Shown: positions 7,432-17,119, counted from the stretch's first letter. The stretch: 64,000 nt of DNA from Mediterraneibacter hominis (GCF_014287475.1 NZ_JACOPF010000001.1:558001-622000), one strand, 5' to 3'. Translations and numbers: made by a program. Notes: generated by a model from the sequence alone, not told the origin.

Positions 7432-9280
7432 AACAAACACCTCCTCCAAAGGATGCAGCCCCGCAGCCAGAACATTTTTCTTTACAGTTTAAAGTTATCT
7501 CTCCTTTCATGGCACGTTCCCATTCTTTTCTCAAAAATCCACGTGTTACTCCAATATCAATAAACTCCCAGGGGAATCGTTCTTTTTCGTCTCTTTCACG
7601 AAGTGTATAAAATGCGATGTCTGTGCCTGTATTTTCAAATGCCTGCATCCAAAGTTCATTATGAAAAGACTCTGTCCAGGAGTCATAAAGACACCCCAAA
7701 CGGTATGCCTCTTCTATCACCCGTCCTATTTTCCTGTCCCCGCGTGCCATCACGCCTTCTAAGACAGTGACTTGTGCGTCATGCCAGTTATATTTCAGGC
7801 TTTTTCTGTTGAGCTGCTCTTTAAACTCCTGGTTTACAACTGCCGCCCGATGCATATATTCACTGCTTGTCAGCATTGGCGCCCATTGAAATGGTGTAAA
7901 GGGTTTGGGAACAAAGAAGGAAGAACTTGCCGTAATCTGGCATTTTCCATGCCTTTGTTCCTTTGGAATTTCATAATATCTCCGCGCCACCTTGTCCGAA
8001 AGCCGCGCAATTTCTTTCATGTCATCTTCTGTCTCTGTCGGAAGCCCCAGCATAAAATACAGCTTCACTTTTGTCCAGCCTCCTTCAAAGGCTTGTCCGG
8101 CCCCCTCTAAAATCATTTCCTCCGTCAGTCCTTTGTTGATAACATTGCGCATTCTTTGCGAGCCCGCTTCCGGTGCAAACGTCAAACTGCTTTTCCGAAT
8201 ATCCTGTACTTTTTTCATAACATCCAGAGAAAACGCATCAATTCGTAGAGATGGCAGAGAAATATTGATACCTTTTTCATGGAATTCATCGATTAAAAAT
8301 GAAACCAGCTCCTTTAACTTGGAATAATCACTGGAGCTTAGTGAACTTAAGGAAATTTCCTCGTGTCCTGTATTCTTCAACATTTTTTTCGCGAGCTGTT
8401 TTAGGTGTTCTACATCTCTCTCTCTTGTAGGACGATACAGCATGCCGGCCTGACAGAATCTGCATCCACGTATACAACCTCTCTGAATTTCCAAAACAAC
8501 TCTGTCCTGTACTGCTTTGATAAAAGGAACAACCGGAGCTTCGGGGTAGGGCGCATGTGTCACATCCATTACGATCTGTTTTTTTACCACAGAGGGCGCA
8601 TGCGGGTTCGTAGGGTAAAATGCCGCAAGTGTTCCGTCCTCATTATACTCTGCTTCGTAGAATTGCGGCACATAGATTCCCTCTATCCTGGCAGCGCGTT
8701 CTAAAAATTCAGTCCTGGTTCTGCCTTCGCGTCTGCACTGTTTATATACATCGAACAGTGTATCATATACCGTCTCGCCCTCTCCGATATAAAACAAATC
8801 GAAAAATTCTGCCAGAGGTTCCGGATTATATGTGCAAGGGCCTCCGCCGATTACAATGGGATCTTTGTCCTGACGCTCCTTTGCGTGAAGTGGAATTTTA
8901 CTTAAATCAAGCACCTGTAGAATGTTGGTATAACACATCTCAAATTGAATCGTAATTCCAAGAAAATCGAACTCTCTGACAGGTGTCTGTGATTCCAGAG
9001 AAAAAAGCGGAATCTCCCTCTCCCTCATAATTTTGTCCAGGTCAGTCCAGGGAGAATACACCCGTTCACACCATACATCACTTCGTTTATTGAACATATC
9101 GTACAGAATCTGAATACCTAAATGAGACATTCCTACTTCGTACACATCTGGAAAGCAGATGGCAAAATGAATGTCTGTTTCCTCCTGTTTTTTCATAACG
9201 GCATTTAATTCCCCGCCTATATAACGCGCAGGTTTTTCAATATTTAATAATATTTCATCTTCTAATGCTAATTTTCGCAT
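7415..9280 (-). CDS. TIGR03960-family B12-binding-type radical SAM protein
   Basis: A 621-residue enzyme. The N-terminal B12-binding-like region contains FAICFPDVYEVGMSHLGIQIL. The radical SAM core carries GCIRGCRFCQAG, the CxxxCxxC that holds the 4Fe-4S cluster, at roughly residues 268-279. The C-terminus has a further cysteine cluster, CSGCGAASFGGGVC. It heads a unit with the TIGR03936 partner and rng. The substrate is unknown. Confidence 0.9.
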   Translation of the reverse strand: MRKLALEDEILLNIEKPARYIGGELNAVMKKQEETDIHFAICFPDVYEVGMSHLGIQILYDMFNKRSDVWCERVYSPWTDLDKIMREREIPLFSLESQTPVREFDFLGITIQFEMCYTNILQVLDLSKIPLHAKERQDKDPIVIGGGPCTYNPEPLAEFFDLFYIGEGETVYDTLFDVYKQCRREGRTRTEFLERAARIEGIYVPQFYEAEYNEDGTLAAFYPTNPHAPSVVKKQIVMDVTHAPYPEAPVVPFIKAVQDRVVLEIQRGCIRGCRFCQAGMLYRPTRERDVEHLKQLAKKMLKNTGHEEISLSSLSSSDYSKLKELVSFLIDEFHEKGINISLPSLRIDAFSLDVMKKVQDIRKSSLTFAPEAGSQRMRNVINKGLTEEMILEGAGQAFEGGWTKVKLYFMLGLPTETEDDMKEIARLSDKVARRYYEIPKEQRHGKCQITASSSFFVPKPFTPFQWAPMLTSSEYMHRAAVVNQEFKEQLNRKSLKYNWHDAQVTVLEGVMARGDRKIGRVIEEAYRLGCLYDSWTESFHNELWMQAFENTGTDIAFYTLRERDEKERFPWEFIDIGVTRGFLRKEWERAMKGEITLNCKEKCSGCGAASFGGGVCFESKN

Positions 9281-9320
9281 AGGATTCTCCTATATATTTT
9301 TTTTCATTTGCAGCGGCTTC

Positions 9321-9349
9321 ATTATATCATTTTCAGGTTATCTTCACAA
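9321..9349 (-). promoter_or_regulatory. Sigma-A promoter of the radical SAM / rng operon
   Basis: Minus strand TTGTGA (9344-9349), 17-bp spacer, TATAAT (9321-9326), about 40 bp before the start at 9280. Confidence 0.75.
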
Positions 9350-9362
9350 GAAATATTTCATT

Positions 9363-9677
9363 TTATAGCTGCTTCCAAACTTCCTCTAATGCCTCTACGT
9401 TCATTTGTTTTTCAATCTGATTGACAATCTGTTCACTTCCTACCTCTGCCACTTCTATTTTATTTGTGTCTATGCATATATAACAGACAAAACATAAGAT
9501 TCCCAACGCAGCGCGAAAGAAAAAGCTGCTGTGCGGTTCTTCCTGTTCCTCTTTGTCATACAATTCGTGAATTAAGTTTCCATAACGTGGATGAACCGCT
9601 GGGAGAGAGGTATTTTCATCATATAGTTTTCGTGTCTGGCGCAGAAGATCGCGGCGCCGTTTTTCTGATTCTGTCAA
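9363..9677 (-). CDS. Hypothetical single-pass membrane protein
   Basis: A 104-residue protein with no family I recognise. The N-terminal half is charged (MTESEKRRRDLLRQTRKLYD). One hydrophobic segment at about residues 52-68 (FFFRAALGILCFVCYICI) is followed by an acidic tail likely outside the membrane. It starts at a TTG with AAAGGAG about ten bases upstream. It lies between the his terminator and the radical SAM promoter, so it is a single-gene unit. Confidence 0.6.
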   Translation of the reverse strand: MTESEKRRRDLLRQTRKLYDENTSLPAVHPRYGNLIHELYDKEEQEEPHSSFFFRAALGILCFVCYICIDTNKIEVAEVGSEQIVNQIEKQMNVEALEEVWKQL

Positions 9678-9725
9678 TATTACAGCACTCCTTTCAAAAC
9701 TCTATTTGTAACAAGGAAATAGACA

Positions 9726-9765
9726 AAAGACATAGGATATGGTTTCTACCATATCCTATGTCTTT
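9726..9765 (-). terminator. Terminator of the histidine operon
   Basis: A perfect 17-bp stem (9726-9742 with 9749-9765) and a six-base loop, followed on the minus strand by TTTTGTCTATTT. It starts about 50 bp after the last his gene. Confidence 0.75.
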
Positions 9766-9813
9766 AAAAAAATTTTTAGAACGGTAACGGCAGATGTACA
9801 ATCGTCCGCCACA

Positions 9814-11097
9814 CTAGCGCTCTGCAAGTTCCTTTGTGATGTCTTCCCATGTTACATTTTTTTCCGCCATAAGAACCATTACGTGATAAAGGAAATCTGA
9901 AATTTCATATTTGATTTCTTCCGGATTCGGATTTTTTGCCGCAATTACAATTTCTGTTGCTTCCTCTCCTACCTTCTTCAATATCTTGTCGATGCCTTTC
10001 TCAAACAGATAATTTGTGTAAGACCCTTCTTTGGGATGTGCCTTTCTGTCTAAAATCGTATGATATACATTTTCAAAAATCTGGAGAGGATTCTTAGCAT
10101 CATAATCATTTCCTACAATCGGCTGATAAAAGCAGGTTCTGTTTCCAGTATGGCATGCTGCCCCAATTTGTTCTACCTTTGCCAGAAGGGTATCCTTATC
10201 ACAGTCTATAGCAAGTGTCCGTACATATTGAAAATGACCGGAAGTTTCTCCTTTGACCCACTGGGATTTCCGGCTCCTGCTGTAGTAAGTCATCCTGCCT
10301 GTTTTCACCGTATTTTCAAATGCTTCCTCATTCATATATGCCATCATCAGCACTTCATTTGTCTTAAAATCTTGCACGACAACAGGAAGCAGGCCATCAG
10401 AATTTAACTGAAACTCTGAAAAATCCATCAAGCTTTCAAAGGAGGTCATCTTAATTCCTTCTTTTGCACAGATTTCCTTAAACGCATTAAAGTCCATCCT
10501 TTTTTGACTGATAAACATACCAGATACACCTTTTACCCCGTCGCATTTTAAAATTTTAAGAATTTCATTCTGTTCCATTGTATCAGTGACCACGACACAT
10601 GGAATTTCGGTAATATTCATTACAGAATTTAAATCCAGGCGATGCATGAATACAATCTCTGTGCTGTATTCCTCAATTAAATGCTGCTGTTTAAACAGAG
10701 CGTCAAAGTCATTCAGAGAAACAGCAATCCGTTCTTTTCCAAAACGTTTGGATACCTCTTCAATCAGTTCTATAGAGGTCTGTTTGGAAAAATTGAGCAT
10801 TGCCCGTTTTGCTCCGGCGTAGAGAATCTTTTTCACATCCTCCTGCCTGCGAATATTTCCGCCCGCTATCATTGGAATACGGATCACACGATGAATTTTC
10901 TTCATCAAGTCAATCGCCTCGTCATGCTCTTCGTCGGAATTAGACAAGTCAAAAATAATCAGTTCATCTGCCCCCATTTCACTGTAATGCTTCGCCAAAG
11001 CAACAACGTCCGCTGCAATGACTTCTCTGTTGTCAAACCAAGTTACCGCTTTTCCTCCATCAATAAAAATACATGGAGTCAATCTTTTATAGCTCAT
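9814..11097 (-). CDS. hisIE: HisF-like domain fused to HisI-HisE (three-domain histidine enzyme)
   Basis: A 427-residue fusion. Residues 1-230 align with imidazole-glycerol-phosphate synthase HisF ([39 protein letters not shown]). At the two catalytic Asp positions it has Phe11 and, by my alignment, Asn129, so this barrel is probably inactive. Residues 232-340 are HisI (phosphoribosyl-AMP cyclohydrolase: DCDKDTLL and the zinc site CHTGNRTC at 315-322). Residues 345-427 are HisE (phosphoribosyl-ATP pyrophosphatase: [14 protein letters not shown]). The ATG at 11097 follows AAAGGAGATAGGAGAA, 14 bp after hisB. The HisI and HisE parts look intact. Confidence 0.9.
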   Translation of the reverse strand: MSYKRLTPCIFIDGGKAVTWFDNREVIAADVVALAKHYSEMGADELIIFDLSNSDEEHDEAIDLMKKIHRVIRIPMIAGGNIRRQEDVKKILYAGAKRAMLNFSKQTSIELIEEVSKRFGKERIAVSLNDFDALFKQQHLIEEYSTEIVFMHRLDLNSVMNITEIPCVVVTDTMEQNEILKILKCDGVKGVSGMFISQKRMDFNAFKEICAKEGIKMTSFESLMDFSEFQLNSDGLLPVVVQDFKTNEVLMMAYMNEEAFENTVKTGRMTYYSRSRKSQWVKGETSGHFQYVRTLAIDCDKDTLLAKVEQIGAACHTGNRTCFYQPIVGNDYDAKNPLQIFENVYHTILDRKAHPKEGSYTNYLFEKGIDKILKKVGEEATEIVIAAKNPNPEEIKYEISDFLYHVMVLMAEKNVTWEDITKELAER

Positions 11098-11111
11098 TTC
11101 TCCTATCTCCT

Positions 11112-11699
11112 TTATAAGCTGCCCTTTGTAGACCACACTTCTTTTATCCTGGGTTCTTCTGTTGTCGCAGCATCCAGCGCCTTTCCAAATGCCTTGAACA
11201 GTGCTTCCGCCATATGGTGATTGTTTCCGCTCTCCAGAATTTTCAAATGGAGGTTCATCGCTGCGCTATAAGATACTGCATAGAAAAATTCTTTGATCAT
11301 TTCTGTATCCATTTTCCCAAGAAATGGAACGGAAAAGGAAGCATCATATTTAAAATATGGCCTGCCGGACAGATCAACAGCGCTCAAAGCAAGTGTCTCA
11401 TCCATCGGAAGGATGAAAAATCCATATCGTTTGATCCCTGCCTTGTCCCCCAGAGCCTTTGCTATCGCTTGTCCAAGTACAATTCCTGTATCTTCAATGG
11501 TATGGTGGCTGTCTACCTCAAGATCCCCGCGTACACAGACATCTAAATCAAACAAGCCATGCCGCGCAAATCCATCCAGCATATGATCAAAAAATGGGAT
11601 TCCTGTGTCAATATGATTTTGCCCTTGCCCGTCCAGACAAATGGTCAGAGAAATATCCGTTTCTTTTGTCTTTCTTGTACAACTTCCTATACGTTTCAT
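11112..11699 (-). CDS. hisB: Imidazoleglycerol-phosphate dehydratase
   Basis: Converts imidazole glycerol phosphate to imidazole acetol phosphate. It is 195 residues long, the monofunctional form. Manganese-binding motifs [13 protein letters not shown] and [11 protein letters not shown] (N-terminal half) and [16 protein letters not shown] (C-terminal half) are complete. The ATG overlaps the hisD stop (ATGA) with GGAGG in front, so translation is coupled. Confidence 0.97.
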   Translation of the reverse strand: MKRIGSCTRKTKETDISLTICLDGQGQNHIDTGIPFFDHMLDGFARHGLFDLDVCVRGDLEVDSHHTIEDTGIVLGQAIAKALGDKAGIKRYGFFILPMDETLALSAVDLSGRPYFKYDASFSVPFLGKMDTEMIKEFFYAVSYSAAMNLHLKILESGNNHHMAEALFKAFGKALDAATTEEPRIKEVWSTKGSL

Positions 11700-13000
11700 A
11701 CTCCGTCCTCCTTTTCAAAACGGACTTTGACAGAGTTTGCATGCGCCGTCAGTCTTTCCGCCCTGGCAAACTGTTCAATCTCTTTATGAACAGCCTTAAG
11801 AGCCTCCTTTGAGTAGGAGATGATGCTGGATTTCTTCAGGAAATCGTCAACCGAAAGCGGGGAGAAAAATTTGGCTGTTCCGTTTGTAGGCAAGACGTGA
11901 TTCGGCCCTGCAAAATAATCACCTAACGGCTCACTTGCATATTCCCCGATAAAAATTGCACCCGCATTTCGAATTTTTGTCATTACTTCAAACGGGTTCG
12001 CCGTCATAATTTCCAGATGCTCCGAGGCGATCTCATTTGCCGCGTCAATTGCCTCCTCCATTGTATCTGCTATTAAAATATGTCCGTAATTCTCCAGAGA
12101 TTTCGAGATAATATCTCCTCTGGAAAGCTCTGCGATAAACTGGTCTGCCTGCCTGGAGACTTCTTCTGCAAACGGGCGGCTTGTCGTCACTAAAATTGCA
12201 GAGGCAAGCTCGTCATGCTCTGCCTGAGACAGCAAATCTGCCGCCACATACCGCGGATTTGCTGTCTCATCCGCCAAAACCAAAATCTCACTTGGCCCTG
12301 CAATAGAATCAATACTCACATGTCCATAGACAGCCTTCTTTGCCAGCGCAACATAGATGTTCCCCGGGCCTACGATTTTATCTACCTTCGGTATACTCTC
12401 CGTCCCATAGGCGAGCGCTGCAATCGCCTGGGCGCCTCCGACTTTGTAGATCTCGTCTGCGCCGGCCTCATTTGCTGCCACCAGTGTAGTCGGCGTAATC
12501 TTCCCTTCCTTATCCGGCGGTGTTACCATGATAATTTTTTCCACCCCCGCTACCTTTGCAGGAAGGATGTTCATCAAAACAGAGGATGGATATGCTGCCT
12601 TTCCTCCCGGAACATAGACGCCAGCTTTTTGTATCGCAGTCACCTTCTGTCCGAGTATCGTACCGTCTGGTTTACTGTCAAACCAACTATACTGCATTTG
12701 CTTTGCGTGGTAATCCTTGATATTTTGCAGCGCTTGGCGGATAATCTTAAGAAGTTCTTCATCTACCTTCTGGTAGGCTTCCTTAATTTCTTCTTCGGTC
12801 ACTCGAATTGTGTCTGCGCATAAGTGAAAACCATCAAATTTCTCTGTATATTCAAAAAGCGCTTCGTCTTTATTTTCTTTTACTGTCTCAATGATTTGCT
12901 GTACGCTCGCTTCATATTTTCCGTAACTATTCGGGCTTCTTTTTAACAACGCTTCTAAAAGGTTCTTTTTTGAGCCTTCGTTTAACTGTTCAATGCGCAT
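11696..13000 (-). CDS. hisD: Histidinol dehydrogenase
   Basis: Two-step NAD-dependent oxidation of histidinol to histidine. It is 434 residues long. Signature regions are VPGGKAAYPSSVLMN, GGAQAIAALAYGTE, GPGNIYVALAKK and SIAGPSEILVLAD; the zinc and catalytic His region QAEHDELA is also present. It overlaps hisG by 11 bp and hisB by 4 bp. Confidence 0.97.
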   Translation of the reverse strand: MRIEQLNEGSKKNLLEALLKRSPNSYGKYEASVQQIIETVKENKDEALFEYTEKFDGFHLCADTIRVTEEEIKEAYQKVDEELLKIIRQALQNIKDYHAKQMQYSWFDSKPDGTILGQKVTAIQKAGVYVPGGKAAYPSSVLMNILPAKVAGVEKIIMVTPPDKEGKITPTTLVAANEAGADEIYKVGGAQAIAALAYGTESIPKVDKIVGPGNIYVALAKKAVYGHVSIDSIAGPSEILVLADETANPRYVAADLLSQAEHDELASAILVTTSRPFAEEVSRQADQFIAELSRGDIISKSLENYGHILIADTMEEAIDAANEIASEHLEIMTANPFEVMTKIRNAGAIFIGEYASEPLGDYFAGPNHVLPTNGTAKFFSPLSVDDFLKKSSIISYSKEALKAVHKEIEQFARAERLTAHANSVKVRFEKEDGV

Positions 13001-13652
13001 CTTTTTTCTCCCCTTCCTGCAGCAGCCTTCTAAGATTTACAATCAATTCTTTGATCCGTTCATTTTCCATACGCATGCTGACTGGATTTACAATCATGCG
13101 GGCAGACAAAGAGCAGACATCCTCCAGGACAACCAGTCCATTTTCCTTCAAGGTAGAACCTGTCTCTACAATATCTACAATCACTTCGGAAAGCCCTACA
13201 ATCGGAGCCAGTTCAATAGAGCCATGCATTTTGATAATCTCTACGGTCTGGTGTTTCTTATTATAGAAATAATCTTTTGCAATATTCGGATATTTCGTGG
13301 CAACTCGGATCAATTCGTGATGCTTGAGCAGCTCTTTTGCCTCTTCATGGCCACAGACACACATCCTGCAGCCGCCAAACCCGAGATCCAGTACCTCATG
13401 GACTTTTCTTCCTTCTTCTACAATCGTATCTCTTCCGACGACTCCTATATCTGCGGCGCCGTACTCAACATAGGTGGGTACATCTGGCCCTTTCGCCAGA
13501 AAAAATTTCAGTTTTAAATCCTCATTGACAAAAATAAGTTTTCTGGAAGCTTTATCTTTCATCTCTTCACAGGTAATTCCCAGCTTTTCCAGCATGTCCA
13601 GCGTTTTACTCGCCAGGCGCCCTTTGGTAAGGGCAAATGTCAAATATCTCAT
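12990..13652 (-). CDS. hisG: ATP phosphoribosyltransferase, short (HisZ-dependent) form
   Basis: First committed step of histidine synthesis: ATP plus PRPP to phosphoribosyl-ATP. It is 220 residues long. It starts MRYLTFALTKGRL and contains GVVGRDTIVEEG and the PRPP loop EVIVDIVETGSTLKENGL. It lacks the C-terminal regulatory domain of long HisG, so it needs the HisZ encoded 12 bp upstream. Confidence 0.97.
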   Translation of the reverse strand: MRYLTFALTKGRLASKTLDMLEKLGITCEEMKDKASRKLIFVNEDLKLKFFLAKGPDVPTYVEYGAADIGVVGRDTIVEEGRKVHEVLDLGFGGCRMCVCGHEEAKELLKHHELIRVATKYPNIAKDYFYNKKHQTVEIIKMHGSIELAPIVGLSEVIVDIVETGSTLKENGLVVLEDVCSLSARMIVNPVSMRMENERIKELIVNLRRLLQEGEKKDAH

Positions 13653-13664
13653 AATCTGCTCCTT

Positions 13665-14918
13665 CTAATCCGGCTTTTTCGCTGCATCTACAGTTTTTTC
13701 ATCTCCGGTCTTTAAATTTATCATTTCTATTTTCAAGTCGTCTCTTAAATATAGCATACTCACTACATTCTGTCTTTTTGCATACTGCATAAAATGCTCC
13801 TTCTGCTCTCCGGTCTCCCTTTTGTACATGCCGACACATTTCCCCTTCGCACGAAAATTCTTTGCCAGCGAAAGTGCCCATTTCTCTGTATCCTCTGTAT
13901 AAACGATCAGATGGATTTCTCTTGTTTCCACTGCAATTTTCTGACGGTTTAATGCGCTCATCAATTCATCTACAATGATGGCAAATCCAATGGAAGGCGT
14001 GCTTTTTCCGAATTTCTCTAGAAGATGGTCATAACGGCCTCCACGAACAATGGCATCTCCTGTCCCATATGTATATGCTCTAAAAATAATTCCGGTATAA
14101 TACCCATAACTTCCACTCATACTCAAATCGAACGTAATATGCTGTTCTACTCCATATAAGGTGAGCAGCTTATATATTTTCAGCAGTCTTACAATCGCAA
14201 GCCGCGCATTGACCGACGGTGCAGCCTGCGCCGCTTTCTCCATAATCTCAGGGCCTCCTGTCAATTCCGGCAGAATACGAAATGCTTCTTTGATGCTTCC
14301 CTTTACACGGCAAGTATCTAAAATCTCTTCTACGCCAAAATAGTTCCGGTTTGTAATTAAAGAATGAAGCTCTTCTTTCTTTTCTTCCTCCAATCCGGTC
14401 GCCTCCATAAGACTCTGGATAAAGTCGACATGTCCGACACTGACCTGAAATTCTTTTAATCCGACCTTTTTTAATCCATCAATTACCATAGCGAGCATTT
14501 CCGCGTCTGCCGCGGTTGAATCCAGACCAATCAGCTCTGCGCCAAGCTGTGTGTTTTCTTTTAACCGCCCTTGATAACTGGAATGATTAATAAAAGTATT
14601 TCCCACATAGCACAGACGAATCGGAAAATCTTCTGATTCGAAAAGTGTCGCCGCAGCACGTGCCACAGAAGGGGTAATATCCGGCCGAAGGGCTAAAATA
14701 TTCCCATCTCTGTCAAAAAATTTATATAATTCTCGTACAGAAATTGTACCGATCTCTTTACGAAATACGTCAAAAAACTCGAAAGTTGGCGTCTGTATAT
14801 CCTGATACCCATATAAATGCAGGGTGTCCAGCAGCCTTTCCTGCAATGTCAGCTTCCTCTTACATTCTGTATTATAAATATCCCGGACTCCTTCCGGTGT
14901 ATGGAGCTTTTCTTCCAT
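13665..14918 (-). CDS. hisZ: ATP phosphoribosyltransferase regulatory subunit
   Basis: A catalytically inactive histidyl-tRNA-synthetase paralogue that completes and regulates short HisG. It is 417 residues long from the ATG at 14918, preceded by GAGGAGAAGG; an in-frame GTG six codons earlier sits inside that ribosome site. Class II synthetase motif 2-like LRPDITPSVARAA and GGRYDHLLEKFG are visible. It lacks the C-terminal anticodon-binding domain of a true HisS. It heads the his operon. Confidence 0.93.
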   Translation of the reverse strand: MEEKLHTPEGVRDIYNTECKRKLTLQERLLDTLHLYGYQDIQTPTFEFFDVFRKEIGTISVRELYKFFDRDGNILALRPDITPSVARAAATLFESEDFPIRLCYVGNTFINHSSYQGRLKENTQLGAELIGLDSTAADAEMLAMVIDGLKKVGLKEFQVSVGHVDFIQSLMEATGLEEEKKEELHSLITNRNYFGVEEILDTCRVKGSIKEAFRILPELTGGPEIMEKAAQAAPSVNARLAIVRLLKIYKLLTLYGVEQHITFDLSMSGSYGYYTGIIFRAYTYGTGDAIVRGGRYDHLLEKFGKSTPSIGFAIIVDELMSALNRQKIAVETREIHLIVYTEDTEKWALSLAKNFRAKGKCVGMYKRETGEQKEHFMQYAKRQNVVSMLYLRDDLKIEMINLKTGDEKTVDAAKKPD

Positions 14919-14969
14919 AATTATCCTTCTCCTCACTTTATCGTGCTAATACGCTAAAATCCTTTTGTC

Positions 14970-14998
14970 ATTATACGAAGTTTCTTCTTCTATGTCAA
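14970..14998 (-). promoter_or_regulatory. Perfect-consensus promoter of the his operon
   Basis: Minus strand TTGACA (14993-14998), exactly 17 bp, TATAAT (14970-14975). The leader before hisZ is about 45 bases, too short for a T-box, and shows no His codon run, so regulation may rest on feedback of HisG/HisZ. The -35 box overlaps the end of recU. Confidence 0.88.
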
Positions 14999-15528
14999 TC
15001 CCTGCAGTCCAAATCCTTCTGAATATAGTCCAGATACGGTACAAAACAATTGTTTTTAAATTCCATAAAAAATCCAGGATTTAATTCTTCATACCGAAAA
15101 CTTTTCCGGCCTCCCTGTTTTGCTCTTTTCCAGAATTTTAATATCTCTGTAAACTGCATATAATACAGCTCATTTTTATGGCTGAAATAGAGAAGCAGAA
15201 AAGAAATGCCGCCCTGTGCCTCATATTTTTCCATAAATTGTATCTGATGCTCATGGATATTTTGTAGGGGAAATGTATCTGTACTACATTCCTTTGCGTC
15301 AAAACAGACAGGAATTCCCTGCACTGCCCCGATATAATCCACCGTACTGATTTTATCAAAATATGCCAGCGTAATATGACGGTGTTCTTTATCTATTTTT
15401 ACAGGTGTAATGGGCGTAGGAATCTTTTGAATAAGAGCCAGGCCCAGTTCCTCATACCATTCATTTGTTCTGTTTATGAAATCTTCCAGCGTGGAGCCTC
15501 TAAGTCCTCTAGAGTTCCATGTAGCCAT
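14995..15528 (-). CDS. recU: RecU-type Holliday junction resolvase
   Basis: Cleaves four-way junctions in recombination. It is 177 residues long. The nuclease motif runs through TVDYIGAVQG (Asp) and CFDAKEC (Asp-x-Lys/Glu), then FPLQNIHEHQIQFM, a RecU hallmark. The start at 15528 has AAAGGAG nine bases upstream and overlaps the RluA-type gene by 20 bp. It is the last gene of the rsmF operon. In many Firmicutes recU neighbours a class A PBP; here it does not. Confidence 0.88.
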   Translation of the reverse strand: MATWNSRGLRGSTLEDFINRTNEWYEELGLALIQKIPTPITPVKIDKEHRHITLAYFDKISTVDYIGAVQGIPVCFDAKECSTDTFPLQNIHEHQIQFMEKYEAQGGISFLLLYFSHKNELYYMQFTEILKFWKRAKQGGRKSFRYEELNPGFFMEFKNNCFVPYLDYIQKDLDCRD

Positions 15529-16510
15529 CTGGATTCACTCCTTTCACACGCAGTATCCTTTCGAAAAAAGACGGGAGAGGCGCTGTAATTGCCATACCGG
15601 AAATTTCTTTTAACTCGCCTTCACAGACGGGCATGACAAGACGATATGCATGCAGCAATTGTGAACGACAGCCAAACTCTTTTTTATATAATTCGTTTAT
15701 TTTACGGTCTCCATATTTATAGTCTCCTATCAAAGGATGTCCAATGCTTGCCAGATGCGCACGTATCTGATGCGTTTTTCCGGTTATCAAATGTACCTTT
15801 AAAAGAGTCGTATCCTCCATAGAAATAAGCGGAACATATTCTGTCTCAATGTAGGCTTCCTCCTCGTGGCCTTCCTTTTTATCTGATTTTTTTAGAACCG
15901 TAACTTTATTTAACATTTTGTCTTTAGTAAGAAACCCATGAATACACTCTGAAGATTGTATGTTTCCTTTTACCAGGCACAGATAATATTTTTTTACGGT
16001 TCGTTCTCTAAAGCAGGCAGTTAACTGCTGAAGAGCCGCGAGCGTTTTTCCCGCCGCGACGATTCCGCTTGTATTTCTGTCCAGCCGGTTGCAGATAGAC
16101 GGTCGAAAAGTAAGCAGCTCTTCTTCTTTCATCTGCCCGCTTTTTAGAAGATATGTAAGAAGATGTTCTACTAAAGATTCGTCTCCTGGGTGCGCTTTCT
16201 GTGAAAGCATACCTACCGGTTTATTAATAAAAATTACCTTTTTGTCTTCATACAGAATATGCAGTGCTTTCTTCGTGTATTGTATACGTGTATCCGAAAA
16301 TTTACAGATAGTCTCCTCTGATAAAAAGAACCTTACAACGTCCCCTGTATTTAGTTTCTCATTCCCCGCTGCTTTTTTTCCGTTTAACGTAATATTTTTC
16401 TTGCGCAGCATTTTATACAGAAAACTTTTCGGAGCATTTTTTAAGTATTTTCCAAGCAGCTTATCCAGCCTCTGCCCTGCTTCATTTTCACAGATATTAA
16501 TTTCTTTCAT
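15509..16510 (-). CDS. RluA-family pseudouridine synthase
   Basis: Isomerises uridine to pseudouridine in rRNA or tRNA. It is 333 residues long. An S4 RNA-binding domain covers about 10-70 (GQRLDKLLGKYLKNAP). The catalytic motif CNRLDRNTSGIV carries the nucleophile Asp at about residue 143, followed by GKTHQIRAHLASIGHPL near 252-268. Target sites cannot be assigned. It overlaps recU. Confidence 0.92.
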   Translation of the reverse strand: MKEINICENEAGQRLDKLLGKYLKNAPKSFLYKMLRKKNITLNGKKAAGNEKLNTGDVVRFFLSEETICKFSDTRIQYTKKALHILYEDKKVIFINKPVGMLSQKAHPGDESLVEHLLTYLLKSGQMKEEELLTFRPSICNRLDRNTSGIVAAGKTLAALQQLTACFRERTVKKYYLCLVKGNIQSSECIHGFLTKDKMLNKVTVLKKSDKKEGHEEEAYIETEYVPLISMEDTTLLKVHLITGKTHQIRAHLASIGHPLIGDYKYGDRKINELYKKEFGCRSQLLHAYRLVMPVCEGELKEISGMAITAPLPSFFERILRVKGVNPDGYMEL

Positions 16511-16528
16511 GTCTTATTTACCTGCTCT

Positions 16529-17107
16529 CTACATAGAAATATTTAAAATCGTATGCAGAATACGCGCCTCCATATCTTTTGTATCTTCCTTTTCTACTGC
16601 CGCTATATTGTCCATTCCTTCAGCACGTGCCAGAAACGCTTTATACTGATTCAATATTTTTACATGCGCGCCGGAAAACTGGTTTTCGATCAGAATACTT
16701 CTGATATATCTGGAAGCCTCATTTACATCGACTTTACTATAATGGGTATAGCCGACTACTGTGCACCCTGATATGACGATACAGTCAACGGGCATAATCT
16801 TTTCCCGACTTGTAATAATCATATCATATCCAACGGTCAGATGTGTAGTAACATGGTTCACTTCTTTTGCCAGCTTCTCCTCCACAGAAGGATACGGGAA
16901 TCTGCTGATTACACCTACCAGCGCTTTAGAAGCAGGCAGACAGCCCAGAACCGCCACGACTGTAAGCATATTCAGACGTGTGTGTGTCTGACTGTAACCA
17001 AGCAAAAAAATCAGAATCACAATTCCAAAATAAATAACTGTACGAAAAATCTCTGCTTTCTTTTTGTAATTCAAATAACCAGGCATACCCTTTTGTACTT
17101 TTTTCAT
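16529..17107 (-). CDS. Conserved hypothetical membrane protein
   Basis: A 192-residue protein with no recognised domain. Two hydrophobic helices lie at about 22-40 (TVIYFGIVILIFLLGYS) and 45-66, then a soluble C-terminal domain of about 120 residues with VGYDMIITSREKIMPVDCIV. The layout suggests a membrane-anchored cytosolic domain. It is embedded in the operon, 12 bp after the SDR gene and 18 bp before the RluA gene. Confidence 0.65.
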   Translation of the reverse strand: MKKVQKGMPGYLNYKKKAEIFRTVIYFGIVILIFLLGYSQTHTRLNMLTVVAVLGCLPASKALVGVISRFPYPSVEEKLAKEVNHVTTHLTVGYDMIITSREKIMPVDCIVISGCTVVGYTHYSKVDVNEASRYIRSILIENQFSGAHVKILNQYKAFLARAEGMDNIAAVEKEDTKDMEARILHTILNISM

Positions 17108-17119
17108 GTGTAAAACCTC

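Noticed and set aside
10681..11220. A 179-codon plus-strand frame opposite the histidine genes
   Set aside because: Antisense shadow of the HisF-like domain and hisB; no start signal.
14919..14994. T-box or His-rich leader peptide before the his operon
   Set aside because: Only about 45 transcribed bases precede hisZ and no run of His codons or T-box sequence is present.
16089..16649. A 186-codon plus-strand frame opposite the RluA gene
   Set aside because: Shadow of a well-supported minus-strand gene, with no ribosome site and a composition like reversed coding sequence.
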